Below the pieces are notes generated by a model. The model saw nothing but the letters and a program-made list of their open reading frames with translations, did not search any database and was not told where the DNA came from. Shown here piece by piece: positions 51,703 through 61,988 of a stretch of 64,000 nucleotides of DNA. Origin of the DNA: Corynebacterium accolens (GTDB taxonomy: Bacteria; Actinomycetota; Actinomycetes; Mycobacteriales; Mycobacteriaceae); assembly GCF_023520795.1 (NCBI RefSeq), contig NZ_CP046605.1, positions 1,347,438 through 1,411,437 of the forward strand, in the 5' to 3' direction. The position numbers and the translations under genes are program-made. Every line of letters starts with the position of its first letter. Position 1 is the stretch's first letter.

Positions 51703-52773
51703 CTACTCCGTGATAGCGGCATACGCCGCTTCTAGTTCTTCGCGCGTCGGGCCCTCTATCCGCGTCGTCGCGCCGATTCCGGTGAGCGCCACGAAGCGAA
51801 TCTTGCCGTCGCGGTTTTTCTTATCGTGGGTCATCGCCTCATATAGTTCCGCGAATTTGCCTGGTTGATACGTCGTAGGCAGGCCGATATTGGTCAGGAT
51901 GCTGCGGTGCAATTCCACGAGGTCCGCATCTATCAGGCCCCGCTGATGGGAAAGGTGGGCGATGAACATCATGCCTACGGCGACCGCATTGCCGTGGCGC
52001 CACGCGTAGTTTTCCTGCCTTTCTATGGCGTGGCCAAAGGTATGCCCATAATTGAGGGTCTCGCGCAGCCCGGCTTCCTTGAGGTCTTCTCCCACCACCG
52101 CTGCCTTCACCGCGATGGAACGCTCAATCAGATCGGGCAGGACACCGTGCGGGTCAAGGCAAGCACCTGGATTTTCCACGTAGCGTTCCACGATGACCGG
52201 ATCATGGATGAACCCGGTCTTAATGATCTCCGCGGAACCAGCCACGATTTCCGCCTGCGGCAGGGTCTCTAGGCGCTCCAGATCGACGAATACAGAGTCC
52301 GGCTCGTGGAAGGCGCCGACGAGGTTCTTCCCGGCCTTCGTATTGATTCCGGTTTTCCCGCCCACCGCGGCATCAACCATGGCGAGAAGGGTCGTAGGAA
52401 CCTGAATGACCTTAATGCCGCGCATCCATCCGGCGGCGACAAAGCCTGCCATGTCCGTGGTTGCCCCGCCGCCTACACCAATGACGACATCGCTGCGGCT
52501 AAAGCCGGCCTCACCAAGGCGGTCCCACACGCCTCCCACCACGCTCAGTTGCTTGGCCGCCTCAGCATCCGGCACCTCGCACAAGACGGGGGCGACGCCC
52601 TGTAGTTCTACGGATTTCGCGAGTTCTTCTGCGGCGGTGCGCAGGGCAGGCTGGAAGATCACCGCCGCCTTATCGGCACCCGTGTCCGCGCAGCGCCGCG
52701 CGATATCTTCGCTGAGACCCGCTCCAATGCGGACCTCATACGGGCTCGGTCCGTTAACGGCGATGGTAGGCAT
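51703..52773 (-). CDS. aroB: 3-dehydroquinate synthase
   Basis: Converts DAHP to dehydroquinate using NAD and a divalent metal (356 aa). [21 protein letters not shown] (NAD loop, about residues 96-116), [17 protein letters not shown] (about 142-158) and the metal ligands in GHTFGHAIE are intact. AAAGGA lies 7 nt before the ATG. It follows aroK by 55 nt. Confidence 0.98.
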   Translation of the reverse strand: MPTIAVNGPSPYEVRIGAGLSEDIARRCADTGADKAAVIFQPALRTAAEELAKSVELQGVAPVLCEVPDAEAAKQLSVVGGVWDRLGEAGFSRSDVVIGVGGGATTDMAGFVAAGWMRGIKVIQVPTTLLAMVDAAVGGKTGINTKAGKNLVGAFHEPDSVFVDLERLETLPQAEIVAGSAEIIKTGFIHDPVIVERYVENPGACLDPHGVLPDLIERSIAVKAAVVGEDLKEAGLRETLNYGHTFGHAIERQENYAWRHGNAVAVGMMFIAHLSHQRGLIDADLVELHRSILTNIGLPTTYQPGKFAELYEAMTHDKKNRDGKIRFVALTGIGATTRIEGPTREELEAAYAAITE

Positions 52774-52828
52774 TGGGTTGTCCTTTCTACGCAGCGATAA
52801 CCTGCGGGGATGCGGGTGGGGTTCCCGG

Positions 52829-53365
52829 CTAGAGGGTTTCTAAAAAGCCCAGGATATCACCCACGACCTGCTGCGGGGAGCGAGTATCCGTGCGCACGCG
52901 AAAATCGGCTACTTCCAGGTAGAAAGGCCGGCGCGTTTCCACGATTGACCGGTAATGTTCAACCGGGTTATCCGCGGCCAGCACCGGGCGATTGCGATCG
53001 CCGGCCGTGCGGCGCGCGCCTTCTTCTGCGGAAATATCGAGGAAGACGACGGTGTGGCGCTCCAGAAGCTCGCGCGTGGAGGCCGTCATCACCGCGCCGC
53101 CGCCCAGGCTTACTACCCCACCCTTCTGCAGGGCTTCAGCGACATGTTCGGTCTCGAGCTCGCGAAATGCCGGTTCGCCTTTCTCACTAAAGACCTCGCC
53201 GCAAGGTTTTCCCTCGGCCATTTCGATCAGGTGATCCGAATCCACCAGATCGCAATTCAGCGCATGCGAAAGCCGGCGGCCAATCGTGGATTTTCCCGCA
53301 CCGGGCGGGCCAATCAAAACGACGCAAGGATGTGGTTGTCCCGTTACATCGGTGGGCGTTGTCAT
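52829..53365 (-). CDS. aroK: Shikimate kinase
   Basis: Phosphorylates shikimate (178 aa). The P-loop [17 protein letters not shown] (about residues 16-32), the Asp-Ser-Asp motif in [10 protein letters not shown] and LGGGAVM are conserved. The aroC stop is followed directly by ATGATG; the second ATG (53365) is chosen because AGGAG lies 6 nt away, but 53368 is almost as likely. Confidence 0.97.
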   Translation of the reverse strand: MTTPTDVTGQPHPCVVLIGPPGAGKSTIGRRLSHALNCDLVDSDHLIEMAEGKPCGEVFSEKGEPAFRELETEHVAEALQKGGVVSLGGGAVMTASTRELLERHTVVFLDISAEEGARRTAGDRNRPVLAADNPVEHYRSIVETRRPFYLEVADFRVRTDTRSPQQVVGDILGFLETL

Positions 53366-53368
53366 CAT

Positions 53369-54580
53369 TTACTCCTGGTTAAAGGCGAGTCGCTGCGATA
53401 CGTATTCTTCATATGCAGCAATGGCGCGGGAGGTTTCGCTCAAACTATCCCCGCCAAATTTATCTAAAACTGCGCGCGCTAGCACGAGGGAGACCATGGC
53501 TTCAGCCACAACCCCTGCTGCCGGCACGGCGCAAACATCTGAACGCTGGTGAATTGCGGTGGCATCCGCACCTGTTTCCATGTCAATCGTGTGCAAGGCA
53601 CGCGGCACCGTGGAAATCGGTTTCATAGCCGCACGGACACGCAATTGCTGCCCGTTGGTCATGCCACCTTCCAAGCCCCCGGCCCGGTTGCTAAGCCTTG
53701 TGACACCAGCCCCGGTGCGGACCATCTCATCGTGGGCTTCGGAGCCGCGCCGACGCGCCTCTTCAAAGCCATCGCCGATTTCTACGCCCTTGATGGCCTG
53801 AATGCCCATCAAGGCGCCGGCAAGTTGTGCATCCAAGCGGTCATCGCCGGAGATATGTGAGCCTAAGCCAATGGGTAGGCCATCGACGATTACCTCTACG
53901 ATTCCGCCTAAGGTATCGCCCTGCTTCTTTGCGGCTTCGATCTCTGAAATCATCGCGGACTCGGCGTCCTTGTCAAAGGCTCGCACCGGAGAGTTATCAA
54001 TGTCTTCAATATCCGCAAAACTCGGGGAAGCGCCGGTATAGGGCTGCGATGCGCCGATGGAAATCACGTGGGAGAAGACTTCAACGCCTAGCGTTTCCCG
54101 CAGGAAGTTCCGCGCTACGGTAGCGGCGGCAACCCGCGCGGCGGTCTCGCGCGCAGAAGAGCGCTCCAAGATGGGGCGGGCTTCGCTGTGGTTATATTTC
54201 ACCATGCCGGCGAAATCGGCGTGGCCTGGCCGCGGGCGCTGCAAGGGCGCGCCACGGCCCGAATTCATCGCCCTGGCTACGTCCTCATCCTCCATATCGA
54301 TGGGATCTGCGGACATGACGGTGGTCCACTTCGGCCACTCGGTATTGCCAATCATGATGGCAATGGGACTACCAATGGTCAGCCCATGACGTACGCCGCC
54401 CAGTAGCGTGACCTCATCGGCTTCGAACTTCATGCGCGCACCGCGGCCATATCCTAGGCGGCGCCGCGCAAGCTGATGGGAAATATCAGCACGGGTAATG
54501 GGCACTCCGGCCGGCATGTGCTCCAGCATGGAGATCAGTGCCTGGCCGTGGGATTCACCAGCGGTAGTCCAACGAAGCAT
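53369..54580 (-). CDS. aroC: Chorismate synthase
   Basis: Last shared step of aromatic synthesis, FMN-dependent (403 aa). [15 protein letters not shown] at the N-terminus, [12 protein letters not shown], and the C-terminal [18 protein letters not shown] are family signatures. ATG 54580 gives the standard N-terminus; TGCGATAAT, an extended -10, ends 6 nt upstream and there is no Shine-Dalgarno, so the aroC-aroK-aroB-aroQ transcript is probably leaderless. Confidence 0.98.
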   Translation of the reverse strand: MLRWTTAGESHGQALISMLEHMPAGVPITRADISHQLARRRLGYGRGARMKFEADEVTLLGGVRHGLTIGSPIAIMIGNTEWPKWTTVMSADPIDMEDEDVARAMNSGRGAPLQRPRPGHADFAGMVKYNHSEARPILERSSARETAARVAAATVARNFLRETLGVEVFSHVISIGASQPYTGASPSFADIEDIDNSPVRAFDKDAESAMISEIEAAKKQGDTLGGIVEVIVDGLPIGLGSHISGDDRLDAQLAGALMGIQAIKGVEIGDGFEEARRRGSEAHDEMVRTGAGVTRLSNRAGGLEGGMTNGQQLRVRAAMKPISTVPRALHTIDMETGADATAIHQRSDVCAVPAAGVVAEAMVSLVLARAVLDKFGGDSLSETSRAIAAYEEYVSQRLAFNQE

Positions 54581-54586
54581 GCGGGT

Positions 54587-54595
54587 ATTATCGCA
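54587..54595 (-). promoter_or_regulatory. Extended -10 promoter for leaderless aroC mRNA
   Basis: TGC-GATAAT on the minus strand (54595-54587) fits an extended -10 box, ending 6 nt before ATG 54580. It lies in the 21-nt gap after the A24 peptidase gene. Confidence 0.6.
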
Positions 54596-54601
54596 CGCCA
54601 C

Positions 54602-55042
54602 CTATCCACAGGGAATAACTAGGCACCCCAATATATTCGCCTCCCCCTCAAAGAGGGTATGCACTGCCATGACCAGTCCAGCGGCCACGAGCATCGAAGG
54701 CCCGTGGGGCACACCAGCTTTGGCCCGCGCGATGCCGCTTGCGATCAACGTGAGTACAGCGGCGCCACCACAAGCGATGAGGACGGCCAAGGGCCCTGCT
54801 GTTGCACCGACGAGCATGCCGAGCGGAAAGGCCAATTTAATATCTCCCCCGCCGATGCCAGCGCCCCGCAGTGCTACTAGGAGGTACAGCACCGGCCAGA
54901 ATAACCCGCCCCAATTAACAACAGTGAACGATAGAACCCCTGCTGGGATGGTCAGCGCATCGGGTAAGCGCCGCTCGCGAATATCCCACCAGCTCAAGGC
55001 GGCTGCCCACAGGCCATAAAGTATTCCCCCGAAAATACCCAT
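54602..55042 (-). CDS. Type A24 prepilin-peptidase-like protein (peptidase domain only)
   Basis: 146-aa membrane protein with about four to five hydrophobic segments. LSWWDIRERRLPDAL (about residues 16-30) and GIGGGDIKLAFPLG (about 62-75; GGGD) supply the two catalytic Asp of A24 aspartic peptidases. The N-terminal methylase domain of PilD is absent, as in TadV/FlaK-type enzymes. It lies between aroE and aroC after a strong terminator, with no pilin or secretion genes in view, so its substrate is unknown. Confidence 0.85.
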   Translation of the reverse strand: MGIFGGILYGLWAAALSWWDIRERRLPDALTIPAGVLSFTVVNWGGLFWPVLYLLVALRGAGIGGGDIKLAFPLGMLVGATAGPLAVLIACGGAAVLTLIASGIARAKAGVPHGPSMLVAAGLVMAVHTLFEGEANILGCLVIPCG

Positions 55043-55055
55043 GGCATAAGGCTAA

Positions 55056-55090
55056 GCGCCGCCTTGCCCCTCTTCATGGCAAGGCGGCGC
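55056..55090 (-). terminator. Terminator of the alaS-ruvX-mltG-aroE group
   Basis: A perfect 13-bp stem, GCGCCGCCTTGCC (55056-55068) and GGCAAGGCGGCGC (55078-55090), with a 9-nt loop, 23 nt after the aroE stop. TTAGCCTTAT follows on the minus strand. Confidence 0.8.
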
Positions 55091-55113
55091 AGTTGGGCGT
55101 ATTCCCAGCGTGG

Positions 55114-55932
55114 TTAGAGGTTGCGCAGGCGAAGCTCTTCCTGCAGGGCCGCGACCATCTCTTCGCGCGGTGCGGTAAGGCCAGTGAATTGCTCGAATTG
55201 GCTAAATGCTTGATGTGCCAGCATGACGTGCCCGCCCACGGTGAAGTAGCCATTCGCGGCGGCGCAGGCGGCGAGCGTCGTGGGCCACGGGTGATAGATC
55301 ACATCGAGCACTGGGGCGTGGGCAAGCTGGAAGCGATAGTCCTCTAACGCAGCCGAAGGCACGGTGGAAATGATCAAATCCGCGGAGCGGGAAAGGTCCT
55401 CGAGGTCATCGTCGAAGGTGGCATACTGCAAATTGAGCCCGAGCCGCTCGGCCAAGGGCTGGAGTTCTGCTTGGCGGTTCGAGCGGTTCAAGATGGTGAC
55501 TTGGTCGATTCCGCGTTCTGCCAGAGCCCACAGCGCTGGGCGGGAAGTTCCGCCCGCGCCGATGATAAGGGCCTGAGACACGGGGCGGAGCCCAATGAGT
55601 TCTTGCAGGGCGCCGCGCACGCCCTCGGTATCGGTATTATCCGCGCGCCACCCATGTTCGGTGCGCACCAAGGTATTGGCGGACCCGATAAGCCGTGCCC
55701 TATCGCTTTGTTCCTCTGCTACCTCGAGCGCGGCGAACTTACCGGGCATAGTCACGGAAAAGCCGTGGTACTCGGTGCCGCATTCTTCCAAGAATGAAAC
55801 GAGGGTATCGGCCGTCACCTCAAAGCGGGTATAGGACCACTCCTTGAGCCCCACAGCTGCATACCCCGCGTTGTGCAGGATAGGCGATAAGGAGTGCGCG
55901 ATGGGGCTACCGAGTACTGCGGCGCGCGGCAT
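55114..55932 (-). CDS. aroE: Shikimate dehydrogenase
   Basis: Reduces dehydroshikimate with NADPH (272 aa). AVLGSPIAHSLSPILHN (residues 5-21) binds shikimate, VTMPGKFAAL has the catalytic Lys (near residue 65), NTDTEGVRGAL follows, and LIIGAGGTSRPALWAL is the NADP loop. It is placed with mltG and ruvX rather than directly with aroCKBQ, but only 0.5 kb from them. AAAGG lies about 12 nt before the ATG. Confidence 0.95.
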   Translation of the reverse strand: MPRAAVLGSPIAHSLSPILHNAGYAAVGLKEWSYTRFEVTADTLVSFLEECGTEYHGFSVTMPGKFAALEVAEEQSDRARLIGSANTLVRTEHGWRADNTDTEGVRGALQELIGLRPVSQALIIGAGGTSRPALWALAERGIDQVTILNRSNRQAELQPLAERLGLNLQYATFDDDLEDLSRSADLIISTVPSAALEDYRFQLAHAPVLDVIYHPWPTTLAACAAANGYFTVGGHVMLAHQAFSQFEQFTGLTAPREEMVAALQEELRLRNL

Positions 55933-55967
55933 GGAGAGCGTCTACCTTTCTGGCTGCGGCCTAGTGC

Positions 55968-57194
55968 CTACTCAGCCGGTTGATCCGAGGCGGCATCGCC
56001 GTTGCCGGCGCCTGCTCCCTCGCCCTCGCGCTGAGAGTCAAGGACGCCGGAGCGGATGGCGTCGTCCACGCGGTCAAGGTGCTCATCGTAGGTATCAGAG
56101 AACACGGTGGTGCCGTCCTTATCCACGGTGACGAAGAACTTCCAGCTACCATCGGCAGGTTCTTCCATGGCGCGGATTGCCTCATCAGACGGCGAGGAAA
56201 TCGGGGTATCCGGCAAGCCTTCCTTAGCGTAGGTATTCCACGGCGTCTTCTCACCACGCGCTTCATCGGTGGTGGCCAGCTCGACATCCTCCAGACCGTA
56301 GTTCACGGTGGAGTCGAACTCGAGGCGCATGGGCTCGTCCAAGCGGTTCAGGATAACGCGGGCGACCTTGTCGAATTCGCCGGCAGGTGCCTCGCGCTCC
56401 ACCAAGGAGGCAGAGGTCAAAAGCTCGTACGGCGAAAGCCCAATGGCCTTGGCGCGATTTTCAATATCGGTTTCCTCATAGCGCTTAGCGGAGCGGGTAA
56501 TGAGGTCCTTCAGGATATCCTTGGCGCTCATATTCGGGTCCAGAACGTACTGGCCAGGGGCAATCAGGCCCTCAATACGCTTCGGGTCATTGCCACGCTT
56601 CTTGATAGCGTCCAGTGCCCAGTCGGGTGCGCCGAGCTCCTTAGGATCGGTTTCTGCCGCTGCCTTTTCCAGCTCTTCCTTCTCCAGGCAGTTGCCGTCA
56701 TCGCAGCTGACCTGGGAGATCAAGGAGTAGATGCCAAAGCGCACGTCACCACCGACGACCTTGACATCCTCCAGGGTCGCACCGCCTTGGACCTCAAGCA
56801 TGTCCACGCGGTTGTTTTCATCCAGCAATGCCTCTACCGCATTCGCCGCACTCATTTCTTCCTGCAGGCGGTAGAAGCCAGGCTGAATCTGGCTGGCGCT
56901 GTGGTTCATCGATGCCGCAGAGTCGAATGCCTCTTGGGTCTTGACCACATTCTTTTCCACGAGCGTGGGACCCAGCTCGGACATGGAGGACCCTTCTGGG
57001 ACCTCCACCAATTGCGTGGTGCCGTTACCGGCCCCTTCGTAGTCGGCCGAAGAAGTGCCGATGCGTACTCCGATGTAGATCAGAGCTCCTAGAATAACGA
57101 TGACGGATGCGACCACCACGGCGATGCCGCGCTGGCGCCGCTTGACGTACTTATCATCCATCGATCGCCCGAGGCGTTGTTGGTTACGGCTCAC
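55968..57194 (-). CDS. mltG: Endolytic murein transglycosylase MltG
   Basis: Membrane-anchored enzyme that cuts nascent glycan strands (408 aa). There is one N-terminal helix (about residues 23-43), then a LysM-like subdomain (about 60-125) and the YceG catalytic domain with SASLVEREAP, where Glu is catalytic (about residue 270). The C-terminus is short and acidic. The start is GTG 57194 with AGGAG 9 nt upstream; ATG 57161 is an alternative. It follows ruvX by 4 nt, the conserved order. Confidence 0.94.
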   Translation of the reverse strand: MSRNQQRLGRSMDDKYVKRRQRGIAVVVASVIVILGALIYIGVRIGTSSADYEGAGNGTTQLVEVPEGSSMSELGPTLVEKNVVKTQEAFDSAASMNHSASQIQPGFYRLQEEMSAANAVEALLDENNRVDMLEVQGGATLEDVKVVGGDVRFGIYSLISQVSCDDGNCLEKEELEKAAAETDPKELGAPDWALDAIKKRGNDPKRIEGLIAPGQYVLDPNMSAKDILKDLITRSAKRYEETDIENRAKAIGLSPYELLTSASLVEREAPAGEFDKVARVILNRLDEPMRLEFDSTVNYGLEDVELATTDEARGEKTPWNTYAKEGLPDTPISSPSDEAIRAMEEPADGSWKFFVTVDKDGTTVFSDTYDEHLDRVDDAIRSGVLDSQREGEGAGAGNGDAASDQPAE

Positions 57195-57198
57195 GTGT

Positions 57199-57750
57199 TT
57201 AGTCTCCTGAGTTTGAAGGCTGGGCTACTACATCATCCGAGCGGAGCGCGTTAGCACGCCCATCCAGCCAGGACTGTAGTATTTCCACCGCTGCAGCTTG
57301 GTCAATGATTTTTCTGCCCTTCTTTTCGGACACGCCGGACGCGCGCAGCGCGGTGGTTGCCGCTACCGTCGTCAAACGTTCATCAGCCAAGCGTACTGGT
57401 GGTGGAACTTTATCTATATTTTCATCTTGATTCAAGCGGCGTCGAATCCGAAACGCAATTTCTTTCGCGTGTTTTACACTTTTTGACCCATTTCCGTGTA
57501 AATCACGCGGCAAACCAACAATGACTTCTACCGCGGTATATGCCGCAATAAGCTCGAGAATTCGATCAATGTCTTCTTGATCGCGGTCTTTGAAGCCGGT
57601 CTTCCTGGGAACGGTTTCCACAGGGGTAGCGAGGGTGGCCTCGCGGTTGGATGCCGCGACGCCAATTCGCACTGTGCCCACGTCGAGTGCTAACCGGCGG
57701 CCCTCGCCTGGGTCATCCACTCCGGGGGAATCTGGTTCAACCTTTGCCAC
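57199..57750 (-). CDS. ruvX: Putative Holliday junction resolvase RuvX/YqgF
   Basis: RNase H-like nuclease (183 aa) linked to 16S rRNA processing and junction resolution. [16 protein letters not shown] (about residues 19-34), [18 protein letters not shown] (about 74-91) and [12 protein letters not shown] (about 119-130) carry the acidic residues. The start is GTG 57750 with AGGGA 6 nt upstream. It is 9 nt after alaS, as in many bacteria. Confidence 0.93.
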   Translation of the reverse strand: MAKVEPDSPGVDDPGEGRRLALDVGTVRIGVAASNREATLATPVETVPRKTGFKDRDQEDIDRILELIAAYTAVEVIVGLPRDLHGNGSKSVKHAKEIAFRIRRRLNQDENIDKVPPPVRLADERLTTVAATTALRASGVSEKKGRKIIDQAAAVEILQSWLDGRANALRSDDVVAQPSNSGD

Positions 57751-57759
57751 AATGAATCC

Positions 57760-60444
57760 CTATCGCGACTGCAACAGATCCTTGACGGCCTCAAAGCCCC
57801 GCTGCGCACCTTCCGGCGCGGTACCAGAGCCCTGCGCCATGTCTGGCTTGCCGCCGCCGCGACCGTTGACGTATTCGCCGAGGCGCTTGACGATGTCCCC
57901 TGCTTTCACGCCCTCGTCCACAGCCTTGCCCGTAGCGGCGGCGATGAACGGGAACTTGCCCTTATCCACCGCGCCGAGCACGATGACCGCTGCCGTATCC
58001 TTCATGCGGTTGCGGATATCGGTGGCCACGGTGCGCAGGTCGCCGCCCGAGGTGCCATCGGGAAGCTGGAGCGTAATGGTCTTGATGCCATTGACCTCGG
58101 TAGCCGAGTCGATGATTTCAGAGGCGCGCGCGGTCAGTTGCGCCTTGCGCAGGCCCTCGATTTCCTTTTCGGCCGCCTTGAGCCGCTCCGAAAGCTGCGA
58201 AATGCGCTCTGGGAGCTCCTCCGACTGCACCTTCAACTCGCGGGAAACGCCTTCTACCAGCGCGGTTTCCTTGGAGTAGTACCGGAAGGCATCCATGCCG
58301 GAGTAGGCCTCGATGCGGCGGGCACCGGAGCCCACTGAGGACTCGCCCAGCACGGACACGGGTCCGATTTCTGCCGAGGAACCCACGTGGGTGCCGCCGC
58401 AGAGCTCGATGGAAAATGGTCCGCCGATTTCTACCACGCGCACTTGGTTGCCGTAGTTTTCACCGAAAAGCGCCATGGCACCCATCGCCTTGGCCTCTTC
58501 CAGCGAGGTCTCGATGGTGTTGACGGCCATATTGGAATCGATCGCCTGGTTGGTAATAAGCGCGATTTCTTCCATTTGCTCCTGGCTCAACTGCTCGGTG
58601 TAGTTGAAGTCGAAGCGCAGGTAGCCCGGGCGGTTCAGGGAGCCCGCCTGCACTGCGGTGGGTCCCAGCACCTGCCGCAGAGCCGCGTGGATGAGGTGGG
58701 TAGCCGAGTGGGCCTGGGTCGCACCGTGGCGCCACTTCTCATCTACGGAAGCCTCAACGGACATGCCCAGGTCGAGCCCACCGGCGGTAACGGAAGCCTT
58801 GTGTACCCACAGCTTCTTGCCAATCTTCTGGACGTCATTGACCTCCAAAAGGGATTCGCCCGCAGAAATGCGGCCGCGGTCAGCCATCTGTCCACCGGAC
58901 TCAGCGTAGAGCGGCGAGTGGTCCAAAATGACCTCAACCTCATCGCCCTCGTGCACCTCGTTGACCTTCTGGCCGTCTTTGACTAGGCCGATGACGTTCG
59001 CTCCCGAGACCAGTTCCTCATAGCCGGTAAATACGGTGGGGTTATTATCCACCCAGTCGCGGTACAAGGAGAGATCGGTGTGGCCGTGCTTTTTGGCCTG
59101 GTTATCGGCCTTGGCGCGGCGGCGCTGCTCGCCCATGGCGGCATTAAAGCCGTCCATGTCCACGTCGAGGCCGGCCTCTTGCGCCATTTCCAGGGTGAGG
59201 TCGATGGGGAAACCGTAGGTATCGTGCAGCTCAAAGGCCTTGTCACCGGAAAGCACCTTTTGGGTCTTGGCGCGGTGGGTGGAGCGCAGGTCGTCCACGG
59301 CTTCATCAAAAAGCTTGGTGCCAGACTCCAGCGTCTTCAAAAACGCCTTTTCCTCATTGATGGCCACGCGCAGAATTCGCTCGCGGTTATCCGCAATCTC
59401 GGGATACGACGGGGTCATGGTATCCATGACCGTATTCATGAAGCGCTCCATGGTAGCGCCCTCGGCACCCAGCAGCTTTGCCGAACGAATGATGCGGCGC
59501 AGCAAGCGGCGCAGGATATAGCCCCTGCCCTCATTACCTGGGGTAACGCCATCCAAGATGAGCATCATGCCGGTGCGCGAATGGTCAGCCACCACGCGGA
59601 AGCGGATATTATCCTGCTGCGTTGCCTTCTCGCCGTAGGTGGCGCCGGTAAGCTCCTCAGCAACGTCAATAACCGGGCGGAGCAGGTCGGTTTCGTAGAC
59701 GTTGTCTACTCCCTGCAACAGGCAAGCGACGCGCTCGATGCCCAAGCCGGTATCGATGTTTTTCTTCGGCAGCTCTCCGACGATCTTAAAATCGCCCTTT
59801 CCGGTCCCCTCACCGCGCTCATTTTGCATGAACACAAGGTTCCAGATTTCCATGTAGCGGTTATCATCCGCAATCGGGCCGCCGTCCTTGCCGTATTCGG
59901 ACCCGCGATCGTAATAGATTTCCGAGCAGGGCCCACATGGTCCCGGCACGCCCATGGACCAGTAGTTATCTTCCATGCCCAGGCGCTGGATGCGCTCTTC
60001 TGGCACGCCGATCTTATCGCGCCAGATTTCCGCTGCCTCATCGTCATCGAGGTACACGGTGACCCACAGGCGCTCCGGGTCAAGGCCAAACCCGCCGTCG
60101 GCTACGTCTTTGGTCAACAGGTTCCATGCATTGGAAATGGCGCCTTCCTTGAAATACTGGCCAAAGGAGAAATTACCCGCCATTTGGAAGAAGGTGTTGT
60201 GGCGGGTGGTAATGCCCACCTCCTCAATATCCAAGGTGCGCACGCACTTCTGGATAGAGGTGGCAAGGCCTTGCGAAAATGGTGGGGTCTGCTGGCCCAA
60301 GAAATAGGGCTTGAAGGGCACCATGCCCGCGTTAACGAAAAGCAGGTTAGGGTCATCCAGGATCAAAGAGGCGCTGGGGACAACCTCGTGACCAGAATTG
60401 ACGAAGTGCTGGGTAAACCGTTCCCGGATCTCATGAGTCTTCAC
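57760..60444 (-). CDS. alaS: Alanyl-tRNA synthetase
   Basis: Charges tRNA-Ala and edits Ser/Gly mischarges (894 aa). Order: class II catalytic core (about 1-250; [14 protein letters not shown] and [15 protein letters not shown]), tRNA-recognition domain, editing domain (about 560-760) with zinc ligands in [11 protein letters not shown] and CGGTHVG, and the C-terminal coiled coil plus DHHA1 domain ([12 protein letters not shown]). GTG 60444 is preferred to TTG 60450 because AGGA lies 9 nt upstream and the protein then begins [10 protein letters not shown]. Confidence 0.97.
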   Translation of the reverse strand: MKTHEIRERFTQHFVNSGHEVVPSASLILDDPNLLFVNAGMVPFKPYFLGQQTPPFSQGLATSIQKCVRTLDIEEVGITTRHNTFFQMAGNFSFGQYFKEGAISNAWNLLTKDVADGGFGLDPERLWVTVYLDDDEAAEIWRDKIGVPEERIQRLGMEDNYWSMGVPGPCGPCSEIYYDRGSEYGKDGGPIADDNRYMEIWNLVFMQNERGEGTGKGDFKIVGELPKKNIDTGLGIERVACLLQGVDNVYETDLLRPVIDVAEELTGATYGEKATQQDNIRFRVVADHSRTGMMLILDGVTPGNEGRGYILRRLLRRIIRSAKLLGAEGATMERFMNTVMDTMTPSYPEIADNRERILRVAINEEKAFLKTLESGTKLFDEAVDDLRSTHRAKTQKVLSGDKAFELHDTYGFPIDLTLEMAQEAGLDVDMDGFNAAMGEQRRRAKADNQAKKHGHTDLSLYRDWVDNNPTVFTGYEELVSGANVIGLVKDGQKVNEVHEGDEVEVILDHSPLYAESGGQMADRGRISAGESLLEVNDVQKIGKKLWVHKASVTAGGLDLGMSVEASVDEKWRHGATQAHSATHLIHAALRQVLGPTAVQAGSLNRPGYLRFDFNYTEQLSQEQMEEIALITNQAIDSNMAVNTIETSLEEAKAMGAMALFGENYGNQVRVVEIGGPFSIELCGGTHVGSSAEIGPVSVLGESSVGSGARRIEAYSGMDAFRYYSKETALVEGVSRELKVQSEELPERISQLSERLKAAEKEIEGLRKAQLTARASEIIDSATEVNGIKTITLQLPDGTSGGDLRTVATDIRNRMKDTAAVIVLGAVDKGKFPFIAAATGKAVDEGVKAGDIVKRLGEYVNGRGGGKPDMAQGSGTAPEGAQRGFEAVKDLLQSR

Positions 60445-60571
60445 GAGCAATAATCCTAACTGTCTAAGCTTTTATCTTCCATCAAGAAGCTTTCTAACCC
60501 ATCCAACTTTACCTACTGGTGGGCAGGCTGTGCCCATCGGTGGGGCCAAAACCGGCCATGCCGTCTCGCAC

Positions 60572-61957
60572 TCAGGGGCGCTTGCCACGAAGTATCCTGC
60601 GCAAACGGCCAATATAGTCAAAGATTCGCTTCTCAGCGCCGTGTTCGGTGGGCTCATAATATACGGCGCCCTCGAGCTCATCGGGCAGGTATTGCTGCTC
60701 CACTACCCCGCGCGGGTCATCGTGGGGATAGGAATACCCTGTCGCATTTCCCAGCCGCTTGGCGCCCTCATAGTGCCCATCGCGCAGGTGCGGCGGCACG
60801 TGGCCCACCTTGCCGGCCGCGACATCGGCCTGCGCCTTAGTAATGGCAGCGATGACGGACGGCGATTTCGGCGCCGTCGCCAAGTGAATCGTTGCCTGCG
60901 CCAGTGGGATGCGCGCTTCCGGCAAGCCGATCATTTGCGCGGCCTCGGCGGCGGCGACGGCGACTTGCAAGGCGGTGGGATCAGCCATGCCAATATCTTC
61001 TGAGGCGTGAACCATCAGGCGGCGGGCGATAAACCGGGGATCTTCGCCGGCTTCCACCATGCGCGCTAGGTAGTGCAGCGCGGCATCGACATCGGAGCCG
61101 CGGATGGACTTGATGAAGGCGGAGGTCACGTCGTAGTGCTGGTCGCCGTCGCGGTCATAGCGCACCACCGCGCGATTCACGTTATCGGTAATCGTGGTTG
61201 CGGTGATCTCGCCGCCATCGTCAACTGCTTCCGCGGCCGCTTCAAGGTAGGTCAGGCTGCGCCGGGCATCACCACCAGAAAGCACGACGAGCTGGTTTAA
61301 TGCCTCATCAGTAATGGTTAAGTCGCGCTCGCCTAGCCCCCGATCGCTGTCTAACGCGCGGCGCGCTACGCCTTTGAGGTCCGCCTCGCTCAGCGAGTGC
61401 AGTTGCAGTAGGAGCGAGCGGGAAAGCAACGGCGAAACGACCGAGAATGACGGGTTTTCGGTCGTCGCTGCAACGAGCAGAACCGTCCGGTTTTCCACCG
61501 CCGCCAGCAAGGCGTCTTGCTGGGTTTTGGAGAAGCGATGAACCTCATCAATAAAAAGCACCGTCCTGCGGCCGTGGATAAGTTCTTGCCGGGCGTGGGT
61601 AATGACTTCACGCACCTGCTTCACCCCTGAATCAAGGGCGGAGAGGCCGACGAAGTTTTGGCCCATCTGGCTGGCTATCAGCGAGGCAATCGTCGTCTTG
61701 CCAGTACCAGGCGGCCCATACAAAATGACCGAAGCCTCGCCGGACCCCTCGACCAAGCGGCGCAGCGGCTTGCCGGGGGCAAGGAGGTGGTCCTGGCCCA
61801 CGACCTCTTCTAGAGTCTGTGGGCGCATGCGAGCGGCCAAGGGCGAACCGGAGTGCGTAGCAAAGAGATTGGCTGTGGGAAAAGACGATGGCGAGCCTTC
61901 GCCGCCCATGCTGCCGCCGGCATTGGGAGAGGCGCCGAAGAGAGAATCCTGGCTCAT
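60572..61957 (-). CDS. rarA: Replication-associated recombination protein RarA (AAA+ ATPase)
   Basis: Clamp-loader-like ATPase acting at stalled forks (461 aa). Walker [17 protein letters not shown] (about residues 78-93), Walker [11 protein letters not shown] (about 131-140), sensor [12 protein letters not shown], and the C-terminal MgsA domain with [19 protein letters not shown] are visible. The N-terminal SQDSLFG resembles a sliding-clamp-binding pentapeptide. It is located between alaS and aspS, as in other actinobacteria. Confidence 0.94.
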   Translation of the reverse strand: MSQDSLFGASPNAGGSMGGEGSPSSFPTANLFATHSGSPLAARMRPQTLEEVVGQDHLLAPGKPLRRLVEGSGEASVILYGPPGTGKTTIASLIASQMGQNFVGLSALDSGVKQVREVITHARQELIHGRRTVLFIDEVHRFSKTQQDALLAAVENRTVLLVAATTENPSFSVVSPLLSRSLLLQLHSLSEADLKGVARRALDSDRGLGERDLTITDEALNQLVVLSGGDARRSLTYLEAAAEAVDDGGEITATTITDNVNRAVVRYDRDGDQHYDVTSAFIKSIRGSDVDAALHYLARMVEAGEDPRFIARRLMVHASEDIGMADPTALQVAVAAAEAAQMIGLPEARIPLAQATIHLATAPKSPSVIAAITKAQADVAAGKVGHVPPHLRDGHYEGAKRLGNATGYSYPHDDPRGVVEQQYLPDELEGAVYYEPTEHGAEKRIFDYIGRLRRILRGKRP

Positions 61958-61988
61958 GTGGTTTTAGCTCCCCAGAAAGGTGTAGTGA

